This document shows, in pieces, positions 30,801 through 41,399 of a stretch of 64,000 nucleotides of DNA. The translations under genes were made by a program, and so were the position numbers. The stretch is from Glandiceps talaboti (taxonomy: Eukaryota; Hemichordata; Enteropneusta; Spengelidae). The stretch is taken from the NCBI RefSeq assembly GCF_964340395.1, contig NC_135555.1, forward strand, positions 4,662,501 to 4,726,500, read 5' to 3'. Every line of letters starts with the position of its first letter. Position 1 is the stretch's first letter. Under the pieces are notes generated by a model. That model made no database searches, had not been told where the DNA came from, and saw only the letters and a program-made list of their open reading frames with translations.

Positions 30801-31098
30801 ATTTTGTCTCGACTGTTTTATCTTTTCTTGAGTCTTTCTCGACTGTCTTGTCAGATGCACTGTTCTTTGTCGAATCTTTCTCGACTGTCTTCGGAACTGC
30901 ATTGTCGACTGTCTTGTTTCCACCACTGCTTCTTTGACTCAAAGAATTACCGTCCGTTGATGTTTGAGATTCTTTTGTAAAGTCGGTTTGAAAACGGTTT
31001 GTGAAATTATAAACTCCAATTTCAAATTGCCCAAAGTAGAAGATACATCCTAAAGTGCAAGTGCACAAAACTACGAAGATCAAAGGTTTGTTGGCCAT
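27533..31098 (-). CDS. O-fucosyltransferase-like type II membrane protein (4 exons)
   Basis: Exons: 30104-31098, 29372-29510, 28394-28535, 27533-27666; total 1410 nt, 469 residues plus TGA. Seen: short cytosolic MANK, one membrane anchor (about residues 5-25, PLIFVVLCTCTLGCIFYFG), then a stem (about 60-120) with repeats of the type KTVEKDSTK. A catalytic-type region follows: YNSGPNYLYRNFVIAAQMAM, HTISLEDFKREC, LAIHWRNKSGEGC and a C-terminal SSSWSKFLQRG. The pattern of an N-terminal Rossmann-type motif, ISLEDF, His-x-Arg near a Cys and a C-terminal Ser-rich motif resembles the GDP-fucose O-fucosyltransferase family. A Golgi enzyme moving fucose to protein is therefore the best guess. Acceptor substrate unknown. 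The three 3' exons are short and were found by phase and motif; the exon 2 acceptor has a weak pyrimidine tract. Intron 2 contains a 231-bp repeated element. Confidence 0.75.
27713..28110 (+). repeat. (GTAT)n(TG)n(GTGC)n(GTAG)n compound array
   Basis: About 400 bp of purine/pyrimidine alternation in the last intron of the O-fucosyltransferase-like gene, about 45 bp from the final exon acceptor. Confidence 0.96.
28806..29036 (+). mobile_element. 231-bp duplicated element, copy 2 (O-fucosyltransferase-like intron 2)
   Basis: About 99% identical to 26176-26406, 2.6 kb away. ACATAAT just at the left end and ATTATGT at the right end could be short terminal inverted repeats. Confidence 0.85.
29573..29655 (+). 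repeat. (TG)n/(GTGC)n microsatellite
   Basis: In intron 1 of the O-fucosyltransferase-like gene. Confidence 0.93.
29925..30036 (+). repeat. (GA)n/(GGGA)n purine tract
   Basis: Imperfect purine run about 70 bp past the exon 1 donor of the O-fucosyltransferase-like gene. Confidence 0.92.
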
Positions 31099-31150
31099 CT
31101 TCCTGATTTGTGAAAACTGAAATTGACGAAATGTGCTTAAACGATATAAC

Positions 31151-31635
31151 AGTAATCAAATGACATATGGGTGATTGATGGAGTGATTACTATAATATCA
31201 ATCATACATATGCCAGCTGGTAGCATTCTTTAATCCCTTTCAAGAGGGGTAATTTCGTACTCCGTAATTTTGCCATGATTTTTATTTTTCGTAAAATTAT
31301 TATAAATCTAATGTATATAAGATGGCAAAATTTACTGCTTTCATTTAACAAGTGTATGTATTCAGGGCCAGAGACTCGATTAGTTCCACTAGAACTACCT
31401 CTCTGGTCCTCACCAATCATGTACATGTACATTTATTCTTGGTGAAATAAACTTATTATTATTATTATTATTATTATTATAAAACGTTGAAATAAAGCCC
31501 GTACAATCGTAATTCAGTGATTAGCGCACTCCATCAACTTTTATTTCACTGTAATCCGTAATAAAAGCACCACTTTTTCGTACATGTAAAAAAAAATACT
31601 AAAATTGTATCGTACAATGTAATTGTTTGAAGTAT
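31151..31635 (+). repeat. Tandem duplication copy 1: empty insertion site
   Basis: Begins CAGTAATCAAATGACATATG and ends GAAGTATT. Compared with copy 2 (31636-35574), it has CATATG directly joined to CCAGCTGG with no foldback element. It carries its own 180-bp insertion at 31302-31481, absent from copy 2. Confidence 0.85.
31302..31481 (+). mobile_element. Retroposon fragment with (ATT)n tail
   Basis: Present only in copy 1 of the tandem duplication. Ends AAATAAACTTATTATT with a run of ATT, as in short retroposons with microsatellite tails. Clean boundaries come from comparison with 35326-35574. Confidence 0.7.
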
Positions 31636-32050
31636 TCAGTAATCAAATGACATATGGGTGATTGATTGGGTAAATTTACAAAGTATAGTATGATTTGTAT
31701 AAGCCGTCAGATCGCATCATAAGTACGATCCCTTTATGTAAATGTTATGTTAATGAGTACATTTAGGGCTCAATTGAATTGAATACTACCGTAACTAATT
31801 TCAGAGATTTGCTATTTTGTTGCATGATATACAACAGCTGTTGTAATCGAAATGATCGCATATTCAACTCAAGTTTGTCAGTGTATAATACTATTGCTAC
31901 GGAAAGGGAACATTGATTGATTAGTGAAAAACAATTACAAAACCGTATGATATACTACAGTGAAATATGATATTAATATAAAACTGTAATTGGTGGAGTG
32001 ATTACTATTATCAATCATACATATGTATGGAAAGCCACAGCTGACTTAAG

Positions 32051-32785
32051 TGTGCAATTACTATTATTGTATGAGCAAATACTATGTTATTATGTGCATT
32101 AAATATTTTATTATGTGCAAATCTTAAGTTATTATGTGCATACTGTATTATTCTATGTACAGTTACTATTATTATATGCGCTAACACTATGTTATTATGT
32201 GCATTAAATATTTTATTATGTGCAAATCTTAAGTTATTATGTGCATACTGTATTATTATATGTACAGTTACTATTATTATATGCGCTAACACTATGTTAT
32301 TATGTGCATTAAATATTTTATTATGTGCAAATATTAAGTTATTATGTGCATACTGTATTATTATATGTACAGTTACTATTATTATATGCGCTAACACTAT
32401 GTTATTATGTGCATTTAATAGTTTATTATGTGCATACTGTATTATTATATGTACAGTTACTATTATTATATGCGCTAACACTATGTTATTATGTGCATTA
32501 AATATTTTATTATGTGCATACTGTATTATTATATGTACAGTTACTATTATTATATGCGCTAACACTATGTTATTATGTGCATTAAATATTTTATTATGTG
32601 CAAATCTTAAGTTATTATGTGCATACTGTATTATTATATGTACAGTTACTATTATTATATGCGCTAACTCTATGTTATTATGTGCAAATCTTAAGTTATT
32701 ATGTGCATACTGTATTATTATATGTACAGTTACTATTATTATATGCGGTAACACTACGTCGTTATGTGCATACAGTAGTTTATTA
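32051..32785. repeat. Left-arm field of 21-bp modules in 105/84-bp higher-order units
   Basis: About 35 modules sharing the core TTATTATGTGCA or ATTATATG. Five different modules form a 105-bp unit, and some units lack one module (84 bp). Spacing of the GCGCTAAC module start: 32178, 32283, 32388, 32472, 32556, 32661. Because 21 is divisible by 3, both strands stay open for about 240 codons; this is not evidence of a protein. Confidence 0.92.
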
Positions 32786-32869
32786 AGGGCTTTCGTTAAG
32801 ATCCCCCGCTAGAGGGCACACTTTCTCGCCGATTCAATCACGCACGCGCAGACTCGAGTTGCTGTTGTG

Positions 32870-33041
32870 TTATCCTTTTGTGAGCACGTCCCGTCGTCGT
32901 CTGTCATGGAGTCCCACGTCTGTTCTGTCAGATTTAGGTCTGTCAGCTTTCACAGCACGTTTCTTGACAAAGGGAGTCACTTTCTCTCATGTGCTCGACA
33001 TGACTGAGGAAAATTTAATAAGTTTTCCTTTCCTTTTCTGA
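32870..33041 (+). pseudogene. Captured SAM-domain-like fragment, left arm copy (truncated)
   Basis: Inverted duplicate of the right-arm fragment with two or three residue changes (e.g. Lys for Glu in FLTKGVTF). It loses similarity after ENLISF, where the left arm has unrelated sequence. Confidence 0.55.
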
Positions 33042-33783
33042 CCCAAGAAAACATATTTCAGGATTTTTGTTGCAATATCTCAATGACACAGTCAATATCT
33101 GAAGGGGACTATTTGGTTTCTGTAAATTAAGACAATTTAAAAAACAAGACAGGAGTCAATAAACTAGTGTTAAAATCAATATATTTTTCTTTCAATATAA
33201 ATCTCTTATAAAGATGTACAAATAAATCTTTCTCAAGTTGAGAATGAAAATTGAGGAACAACAAATATAACGAAATACAAAAAATAATATCTTCCCTGAG
33301 AACTTACAGGAATTGACTGATTCAAAGAAAAGCAAGTTTAGTACTGATCAGAGTTGATTTTGGAACTGTTCTATAATTTAAAGTTGTAATTTAACGTAGA
33401 CAGACGTCTTTCATACTAACTGCTAATTCTTCTACTTGCACAGAACAAGTTATTTAGAGGTACAGTTGTGAACCATTGTGACGTGGTATAAGTATGAACA
33501 ACGCATTCAAACTTAATGATTAATTAAAAAAAAAATTGCACTGCTACTCCATTTGAAAAAAAAATTGATGCAGGACTGACAGTAGAAAAAAAAATTGCTG
33601 TCACTCTGACTGGGAAAAAAATTTGCTCCCATACCTACTTCCTCCATACCCCCCCCCCCAGAAATCAAACGGTTCTCCCCTTAGTTACGGTAGATCTCGA
33701 TCTAGACGTCACGAGGCGATCTAGTTGCCGCACGAGTTGGACCCCCTGTCAGCTCCCAGGCCCGGCCCGCCCCAAAGCTTCCA

Positions 33784-34389
33784 GGTGCCGTGCCGATCTT
33801 ATCCCTTGCCGATTTCGTCCCCGCACATGCGCAGACTATCCAACATGGTTTCTATTCATAAAACGGCCCACCGGACGTAGACTTCTCTAACCCCCGATTT
33901 CCAAGCCACTTTCTTTTTAAAGGTGTTTTCGGCATGAAACAATTAATTGCTTTGATTAATATGTCATAATGGTTATGGCCTAAGCGTGAGCGTGTGTTTA
34001 ATGCGCCTGTAGATGACACTGTGTAAGATTTTGCCGACATACTTGTGAATATGGGCGGCCACTTTTAATCAGTAATGTGTTGTTTTTGGCGTTATCGAAA
34101 TCGGCAGCTTTAGCTATTCTGTGTTCCGATCGACTTTAACCGAATGATCCACTTCCCCAAACGTATATATACATTTTATACGAACTTAGACACTTTAACA
34201 GTGATCACCGGATAGATTATACGAAAGAAATTTTAGCATGAACTTGATTTTTGAGTCGAGGGTCGAAATCGGCAACGGAACCGAAATCGGCAGCTTTAGC
34301 TGCCGATCTGATACCCGCGAAGCCCTGTTGGATAATATGCGCATGCGTGGGGGACGAAATCGGCAAGGGATAAGATCGGCACGGCACCG
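33784..34389. repeat. CG-rich inner inverted repeat and loop of the foldback element
   Basis: 33784-33834 and 34337-34389 are near-perfect inverted copies. GCCGAT/ATCGGC motifs recur in and around it. GAAATCGGCAGCTTTAGCT occurs twice in the loop (34097 and 34283). The second copy forms a perfect 10-bp-arm palindrome at 34287-34308. Could be transposase-binding sites; inferred only. Confidence 0.7.
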
Positions 34390-34399
34390 GCACCGACTT

Positions 34400-34600
34400 C
34401 TTAAATCAAGTCGGTCATACCCAATCTTCTGACACCAAAACTTATTAAATTTTCCTCAGTCATGTCGAGCACATGAGAGAAAGTGACTCCCTCTGTCAAG
34501 AAACGTGCTGTGAAAGCTGACAGACCTAAATCTGACAGAACAGACGTGGGACTCCATGACAGACTAGACGACGACGGGACGTGCTCACAAAAGGATAACA
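34400..34600 (-). pseudogene. Captured SAM-domain-like exon fragment, right arm
   Basis: Open frame without ATG reading LSDLGLSAFTARFLTEG, then VLDMTEENLISFGVRRLGMT and a stop soon after. The pattern LGL...F...G(V/I)...LL.(M/L)TEE.L...G(V/I)..LG resembles a sterile alpha motif domain. No start codon or consensus donor, so probably a captured fragment of a host gene or of an autonomous relative. SAM assignment is by eye. Confidence 0.55.
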
Positions 34601-34680
34601 CAACAGCAACTCGAGTCTGCGCGTGCGTGTTTGAATCGGCGAGAAAGTGTGCCCTCTAGCGGGGGATCTTAACGAAAGCC

Positions 34681-35235
34681 CTTAATAAACTACTGTATGC
34701 ACATAACGACGTAGTGTTACCGCATATAATAATAGTAACTGTACATATAATAATACAGTATGCACATAATAACTTAAGATTTGCACATAATAACATAGTG
34801 TTAGCGCATATAATAATAGTAACTGTACATATAATAATACAGTATGCACATAATAACTTAAGATTTGCACATAATAAACTATTTAATGCACATAATAACA
34901 TAGTGTTAGCACATATAATAATAGTAACTGTACATATAATAATACAGTATGCACATAATAACTTAAGATTTGCACATAATAACATAGTGTTAGCGCATAT
35001 AATAATAGTAACTGTACATATAATAATACAGTATGCACATAATAACTTAAGATTTGCACATAATAAACTATTTAATGCACATAATAACATAGTGTTTGCA
35101 CATATAGTAATAGTAACTGTACATAGAATAATACAGTATGCACATAATAATTTAAGGTAAGCACATAATAAACTATTGAATGCACATAATAACATAGTAT
35201 TTGCACATACAATAATAGTAATTGCACACTTAAGT
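34681..35235. repeat. Right-arm field of 21-bp modules (inverted)
   Basis: Inverted counterpart of the left-arm field with about 26 modules. The roughly nine-module difference accounts for the difference in arm length. Confidence 0.9.
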
Positions 35236-35257
35236 CAGTTGTGGCTTTCCATACATA

Positions 35258-35320
35258 TGGGTGCGTGACTAACGACGTCCAAGTGATTTCCGCACTTGGA
35301 CGTCGTGAGTCACGCACCCA
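35258..35320. mobile_element. 63-bp hairpin MITE next to the foldback element
   Basis: Starts TGGGTGCGTGACT and ends AGTCACGCACCCA, an almost perfect 28-bp inverted repeat around ATTTCCG, flanked by TA on both sides. It is missing at the corresponding place in copy 1 (near 31206). Confidence 0.75.
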
Positions 35321-35574
35321 TATGCCAGCTGGTAGCATTCTTTAATCCCTTTCAAGAGGGGGTAATTTCGTACTCCGTAATTTTGCCATGATTTTTATTT
35401 TTCGTAAAATTATTAAAACGTTGAAATAAAGCCCGTACAATCGTAATTCAGTGATTAGCGCACTCCATCAACTTTATTTCACTGTAATCCGTAATAAAAG
35501 CACCACTTTTTCGTACATGTAAAAGAAAAAAAAATACTAAAATTGTATCGTACAATGTAATTGTTTGAAGTATT
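35321..35574 (+). repeat. Tandem duplication copy 2, distal part
   Basis: Direct repeat of 31206-31635 without the 31302-31481 insertion, almost identical elsewhere. Together with 31636-31665 and 31991-32021 it makes the second, interrupted copy of the duplicated segment. Confidence 0.88.
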
Positions 35575-35966
35575 CAACACGAGCAAGACTGAACCGTGAC
35601 GCGTGATCGTATTCAGGACTTTTCGATAATAGCTGAGCGGTTAGAGGAAGCTAAATGTCTCGATACAATGTATCTTTTCTTTCTTCCTTTCTTTCTTTTA
35701 AAGTGGGGGGGGGCGCAAGCTCAAGCTCACAATTTGCCGGTGGAAGGAAAGATTGAATAAATAAATAAATATTAAAGTACATGAAAGATCATCCCTCTAA
35801 TTGTCGGCCAATGTCACAGGATGTAATTGACATGTTTTTTACTTCAAAGTTGACAAATAAAGGGATGAATGTATGCTAAACAATACGGTAATTAGTTGCT
35901 TCCGCATACTAAAACTTGAAAGGCGTAATTCCACCTTTACCCAGAATACTCCACAATCACGCATGT

Positions 35967-35999
35967 CACGTGGTTCCTGTCCACGACCAAGATGGCGGC
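35967..35999 (+). promoter_or_regulatory. TMEM143 proximal promoter: E-box CACGTG and YY1-like site over the ATG
   Basis: CACGTG at 35967-35972 lies 20 bp before the start codon. AAGATGGCGGC at 35989-35999 overlaps the initiator ATG and matches the YY1 consensus, which often sits at starts of housekeeping and mitochondrial genes. No TATA box is evident. Binding is inferred from sequence only. Confidence 0.6.
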
Positions 36000-38900
36000 T
36001 TGCAGACGGATTTTGCGGGACGGAATGCTGCTTTCCAGACTAAGCAGCAAAGCTGCAAGAAATGTGAGTCAAATTGAGTGAGATTATTGAGAAAGCTGAC
36101 TAGATACGCAATTCTGCCAATGCATGTGAATATTTTAAATATCCGTGCGCAGGAACAACAATGCCGACATTGACTGTATTATTCAGTGAACTTTGGTCCA
36201 GCAAAGTCCCATCAAATTCGACCCAAATAAAATATTTTTTTGTAGAAATCTACACTGACGCATCAGGAAGTGTACAGCAAACGCGGATTTAACACTGGAT
36301 ATACAAGTCAATTAAAAAAAATCTCGATCGAAAAATTTGGTGGCAAGTAAAAATAAAATTTCACTAGCTATATGAATATGAAAATTATTTTGACATATGT
36401 CATTTTCTACAATTTACAAAGTAAGTTATTAAAATTATTGTGGTTAGAGAAGTTTGATTTCTACATAATCTATTGGTGATAAGAACATATTAACCTGGTT
36501 TCCTGTCCTGAAATTCAGCAAAACTATATTCTGTATTAAATACTAAATTTAGTAACATTTCCAGTGTTTTTGAGGTTGTTGGTAAAATCTACCTGAGTTC
36601 TCAAGGCATCTTACTGCGTTTCACACCAACATTATGATGCTAGCTACAAGGTATCAAAACCTATGTTGGAAGTTTTACCAGATTTCTATCTCTTAATTTC
36701 CAGCACCCCCCCCCCCCCCAATATTAGTGCAAACACTGGTTACAAATGATTATATTTATAATCATAATCAAATTGTTTTAATACTTCTGTTTATTCTCTA
36801 CTACAGAGTAAATTCATGTTTGGGTCACTCCCTATATATTTGTACAAGATCAGTGCATGTGTGGTGAAAGCAAATCCAGTTACAGTGAATGTTGACAAAA
36901 CACAACATCTTCATGTTGCACTAGAATTACAATCAATCTTCTAAAGACAGTGTTCCTGTAATCTAGCAAGAGTGATTTTCAAACTTGTATCTTAGAAGTT
37001 AGAGGTGTTTTGAGGAACTTGTTTGCAGCAAATTTGAATACCCTGCGGATTCAAGATTGAGAATATAATTATCTCTCTGACTTTGCAAAGCCTGTTGAAT
37101 TAACTTTATGCACATTATCTAATGCAATATTGCATCTTTAAATTTGTTTTACTTTGACTCAATAAATAGAAATATACAAGTGGAATAGGACAATGTACAC
37201 TGAAGTAAATTCTGAAATTTAAAAAAGTGAATATTACAATCGATATTGAAATACCTGCATGATGTTGGATACAACAGTATGGGTTTGTTTAGTCATTCCA
37301 TATCTTAACCATAACTTTGCAGCTTGAATACAGATTGATAGCCATTTGCAAATGTCACTTAATGCACACAAATCCCATAGAAGTAACAGTAGTCCGAAGT
37401 TCAGTATTGCACTTTTACTGCACTTCTGATTAATGTTAAGAATTCCTATTGGCTTCACATTTATACAGTTAGATTCACATTAGATGTATTAATTACATTG
37501 TTGGTCCACAACACAACATTTGTGTGCCAAAACTGTATATGATAATTAGATTTTGAGATCATACATCATGTGTCATTCTGCCATCCTCGATCTGGTATAA
37601 TCTTACATTTATATATATATGATGTCATACAGTTACAGGTAACGTGCTGGAAGACTCCTCGTTTAGCCTACTGCACACCAGCAACACCAGCAACACCAGC
37701 AGTCACATCTACTGAGTCATCAACACATCCAGTGGTAGAGTTACCAGGTGAGGATGACTTCAAAGAAAGATTCATCCCTATCTCAAGACGATCCATGATG
37801 AGAAATCTCTTACAGGAAGAGAAATTTCTGACTGATGATGAGAAAGGAAAATTTGAAGAGTTTGCAGTGAGACTGGATACGGCCATTACAAATCATTATC
37901 ACTCAGTTCTTCTAGAGTTGAAGGTAATGTATCATTTTTGAAAACATCAGTGTTGGAAATTACTGACAGATAAAGTTTCTTTGCATCATTGTTTTACTTT
38001 GCATAGTCAATCTCCTAGCCAACTTCTTCAAATATTGAAAGAGGGACTTTTGAATATTGAGAAAGTGTCATTGAACTCACTAGAAAATAGATAAGAGCTG
38101 AAAGAAATAGGTTAAACAAATATTTTAGCACTACCGAATTCAAAGTTCAGTAGCTCTTTACATATTACAAAATGTCTGTTTAATATGCACAGCAAAAATG
38201 TTAGCACCACAGAACTAAGGGTTCAGTAGCTCTTTACACAGTGTGACATATATTGCAAACTGTCTGTGTTTTTTTTATGCAATGTGTTAAAAGTTCAGTC
38301 TTTACACATTGCAACATTTAAAATGCTGGTGTTGTTTATTGCAAAGATCAGTGTGCCTTCTAATGATAGCCAAATTTTGTTGTTGTGAGTCAAAATGATA
38401 AAAACTGGCATTTCTTGTGAGTCACCACATAGTAAGAGATTGGGGAACATCAAATTTTGGTGCGTCACTAGAAATTGTATGTGTCAGTGGTGCGTCAAAT
38501 TGGCTTAGAGGGCACACTGGCAAAGATATAATGTTAGCATCACAAAACCTATGATTCGGTAGGCTTTACATATTGTGAACTTTCTGTGTTGGTCAAAATG
38601 TTGACACTACACAGCTGAGTGTTCAGTAGCTCTTTAGATGTTGAAATTGCAAAGTGTCTGTATTATTTAGGTAAAGCCAAAATATTACTCCTGAGTTAAA
38701 GGTTCAGCCACTCTTTACACATTGTAAAGTATTTGTCTTGCCTTCTAGAAGTCACAGAATGGAATCAACCCACCTATTAATTGCTTGTGGTTGGAATGCA
38801 ACCTGTTTTTTTTCAAAGAAACATAAATAGGCCACTAAAATGTCATCCATGTATTTTGTCACCTACACACTCACACCATTAATGGAGTGAATGTTTCTAT

Positions 38901-40808
38901 TTTAGACTCTTTTTGATCCTGTCAACCCTGACAAAGATACAAAAGCTACAAGACAGTATCAGAGAAGAGAAAGACTGGATAGTGAATTCTGGTTACTACA
39001 GAAACTTGCCCATGTGATGCAGAGAGCTAATTTCCATGAGTTACCCAAACATGTGGTTGAAACAGCATTAAAAGAGCACACAGCTGAGGAAGGAGTTAAG
39101 GTAGGAAAAACAACAGCACAGGCAGATATGTAGAACAGATATTGATAAAAGAAGCAGCTAAGGCGGGCAAAACAGTAAGACAGTCACAGATATAAAACAG
39201 ACAGAACACACTACTTTATAGAAATTAGTAAGATGATAGTACAGACAGACAGAGATTGAAAGATTTGTCACTGTAAGCACTCCCTTTAATTGCTCACAGG
39301 TGCAATTGAAAGGAGTGTCAGCAACAGTGAATCTCTCAGTCAAGACAGATACAAAAAAGATAGAACACACAGCAACAAAATTTATATACTAAATGAAGGA
39401 TTACAGGTCAAATAAGTTATCCACAACTTATTGTCAATAAACTTAAGTTATTCTAATAACTCAATTTGTGTTTTAGACTTCTATTTTAATAACAAAGGGA
39501 AACAGGCAGATAATTTTTAGACCATGGAAATTTGATACTCGTGAAGAGTTCTCTCACATTATCTTTCTATCATTGTCATACTAGGTTAGTGTTAATCCAG
39601 ACCGGTATGATGTCTTGCGATACTGGGCCCTTGGACGGGAGACACCTGTACCCAAAGTACCATTATACAAGAAGGTAATTAACAGCATGGTCAAACGGTA
39701 CACCAAGAACAAAGAAGACAAGAAACCCATGGATTTCTACAAACGTATAGTTGTTGCTGTAAGACCTAAAACTGAACAGAAACTGTTGTTGAAAATGTTC
39801 AAAGAGGTTCCTGTGAAAGCTTTAGAGCAGCTCCTACCTGATGGTAAAATACAAATGACAGTTCTTGACAAATATATCCTAGGTACGTCTATTGGTTTAG
39901 GTGCTATCGCAGTTCTCATCAAGACCATATCATTTATGGCACATATACAACTGCAGTGGACTTTCTTAGTGTTTTCTGTGACTGCTATCATTGGTCTCCA
40001 AGCCTGGACCAGTTACAAGAACAGACATAACAGGTATCTAGCACAACTCTCGCGGATGCTGTATTTCAAGAATGTGGCCAATAATCGGGGTTTACTTACA
40101 CTCCTTGTTGATCGTGCCGAAGATGAGCTGTTCAAAGAAGCAATGTTAACATACTCATTCTTGCTAACTCAGAGACCACCGTCGCATCTTGAAGTAGGTA
40201 CAGCTACTGGGCCTTCAGTTGTAACACCAGTAAAACCAGGTAAATATGATGATATCATTATCTTTTCAATCCCTACCTCTGTGTTAAACAGATGGTTCTT
40301 TGTTTTATTACTAATGCCAAGAAAAAAAAAGAATTGTTTCTGGTTAGGACAGGTTGGCTAAAATTGTGCGAAAACATGTATTTTTTTTGAAGGATTTTAA
40401 TACATTTATATTTTTCACAACTGAGAAACTACAAGCATTTTGAAGTAATGGTATAATCATTTGTCTTTTTTTTCCTTTGTAGGTGGCATTTCAAATTCAA
40501 TGCTTGACCAGAATGTAGAAAACTGGATTTATGAGAAGACAGGTGAAAATATCGAGTTTGATTCTGGAGAAGCCAGACAGCTGTTGGAATCATTCGGTGT
40601 AATCACAGAGAGTGAAGACAACTTACTATCAGTACATCCATTGGATGCTGCACTGCGAAATCTACCTAGCCGACCATTCTCCCTTGTCACCAAGGTGGAC
40701 GACTTTGATATAGAATTAGAAGAAGGTTTTGAGAAGGAATACTATGACAGAGAAAGTGTGTACAAAGAAGATGAAAAAAGGTGGAAAATGTTTGGATGGT
40801 TCAAGTAG
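35992..40808 (+). CDS. TMEM143: TMEM143, mitochondrial DUF3754 membrane protein (5 exons)
   Basis: Exons: 35992-36063, 37639-37923, 38906-39100, 39585-40239, 40483-40808; total 1533 nt, 510 residues plus TAG. The first exon encodes an Arg-rich, nearly acid-free leader (MAACRRILRDGMLLSRLSSK) typical of a mitochondrial presequence. A Pro/Thr-rich linker follows, then the conserved block FKERFIPISRRSMMRNLLQE, the LFDPVNPDKDT and NPDRYDVLRYWALGRETPVP motifs, and FYKRIVVAVRPK. Two hydrophobic segments come next (around YILGTSIGLGAIAVLIK and WTFLVFSVTAIIGLQAW), then a hydrophilic tail ending KRWKMFGWFK. This matches TMEM143/DUF3754 architecture; human TMEM143 is a little shorter (about 459 aa). Molecular function is not established for the family. 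The start is set by the leader, a consensus donor and phase 0 into exon 2. Confidence 0.92.
38135..38745 (+). repeat. Diverged ~80-bp tandem repeat interrupted by a MITE (TMEM143 intron 2)
   Basis: At least six units contain GTTCAGTAGCTCTTTACA followed by CTGTCTGTGTT-like sequence. The hAT-MITE at 38349-38519 is inserted in the array. Confidence 0.7.
38349..38519. mobile_element. hAT-type MITE with perfect 8-bp target duplication (TMEM143 intron 2)
   Basis: Termini CAGTGTGCCTTCTAA and TTAGAGGGCACACTG are inverted copies (14 of 15). GCAAAGAT flanks both sides (38341-38348 and 38520-38527). An 8-bp duplication and a CAGNG end are hallmarks of hAT transposons. Related degraded copies lie at 42640-42810 and 53773-53910. 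Confidence 0.88.
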
Positions 40809-41399
40809 ATGTAGTAGGCATGTACAGTTTTTCTCCAAATACAAAAATGTATATGCAATTTTAAGTATGTATCAAATACAATAACTTGAGTACTGTGAAA
40901 AGAAGTGTTGAAATTTGTTATTTTTGTAATATAAGTGTTGATTTACAAACATGAATTTGCTGGGTCAGGAATACCTGTAGTGACAGACTTTGCTTTGAAA
41001 GTACTGTTTTGTGACTTGTGTCCTTGTTTCCATTGAAATATATCATTTTCAGGTTAAAATGATGTTTGAACTGTATACGCTCTGAAATTTAGTTGTTCTT
41101 CCTGCTAGTACTTCTGAGAAAGGAAAAGTCAACATGTGAAATTCACAAAGTCTACAAAAAATATGTGTCATTGTATGATAACATGCAGAATCCATGATGA
41201 GTACAAAGTGTCCTCCATACACTGTTATTCTGTCTGTGCATGGCAATCAAAACTGGAAATTTAACACTGGTAAAAAGTGCAGTCAGATTTATTTCTGCCT
41301 TTAGTATACATGTATTGATTACTGCTATCAACTTACGCATGAATTTGGATGATAAAAGAGCACATTGGCAACTTTAATACTCGACTTCAAAATCTTGTA

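Larger units (their letters stand above)
32022..35255. mobile_element. Foldback element with composite inverted arms
   Basis: Left arm 32022-33026 and right arm 34437-35255 are inverted copies, starting TATGGAAAGCCACA at the outer ends. From outside in, each arm has a field of 21-bp modules, a GC-richer stretch and a SAM-like coding fragment. A second, inner inverted repeat (33784-33834 / 34337-34389) surrounds a loop of about 500 bp. The left arm has about 750 bp (33027-33783) with no partner on the right. The element is flanked by CATATG on both sides, and CATATG also marks the uninterrupted paralogous site near 31205. No transposase is visible, so it is non-autonomous. Confidence 0.85.

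Noticed and set aside
32011-32812. Open frames of about 245 codons on both strands with 7-residue periodicity
   Set aside because: Produced by the 21-bp modules, whose length is a multiple of three; composition is extreme and both strands are open.
31151-35574. LTR retrotransposon with 31206-31635 and 35326-35574 as LTRs
   Set aside because: No polymerase or gag region, no TG...CA ends, and the interior is a palindrome; a tandem duplication with an insertion explains the repeats better.
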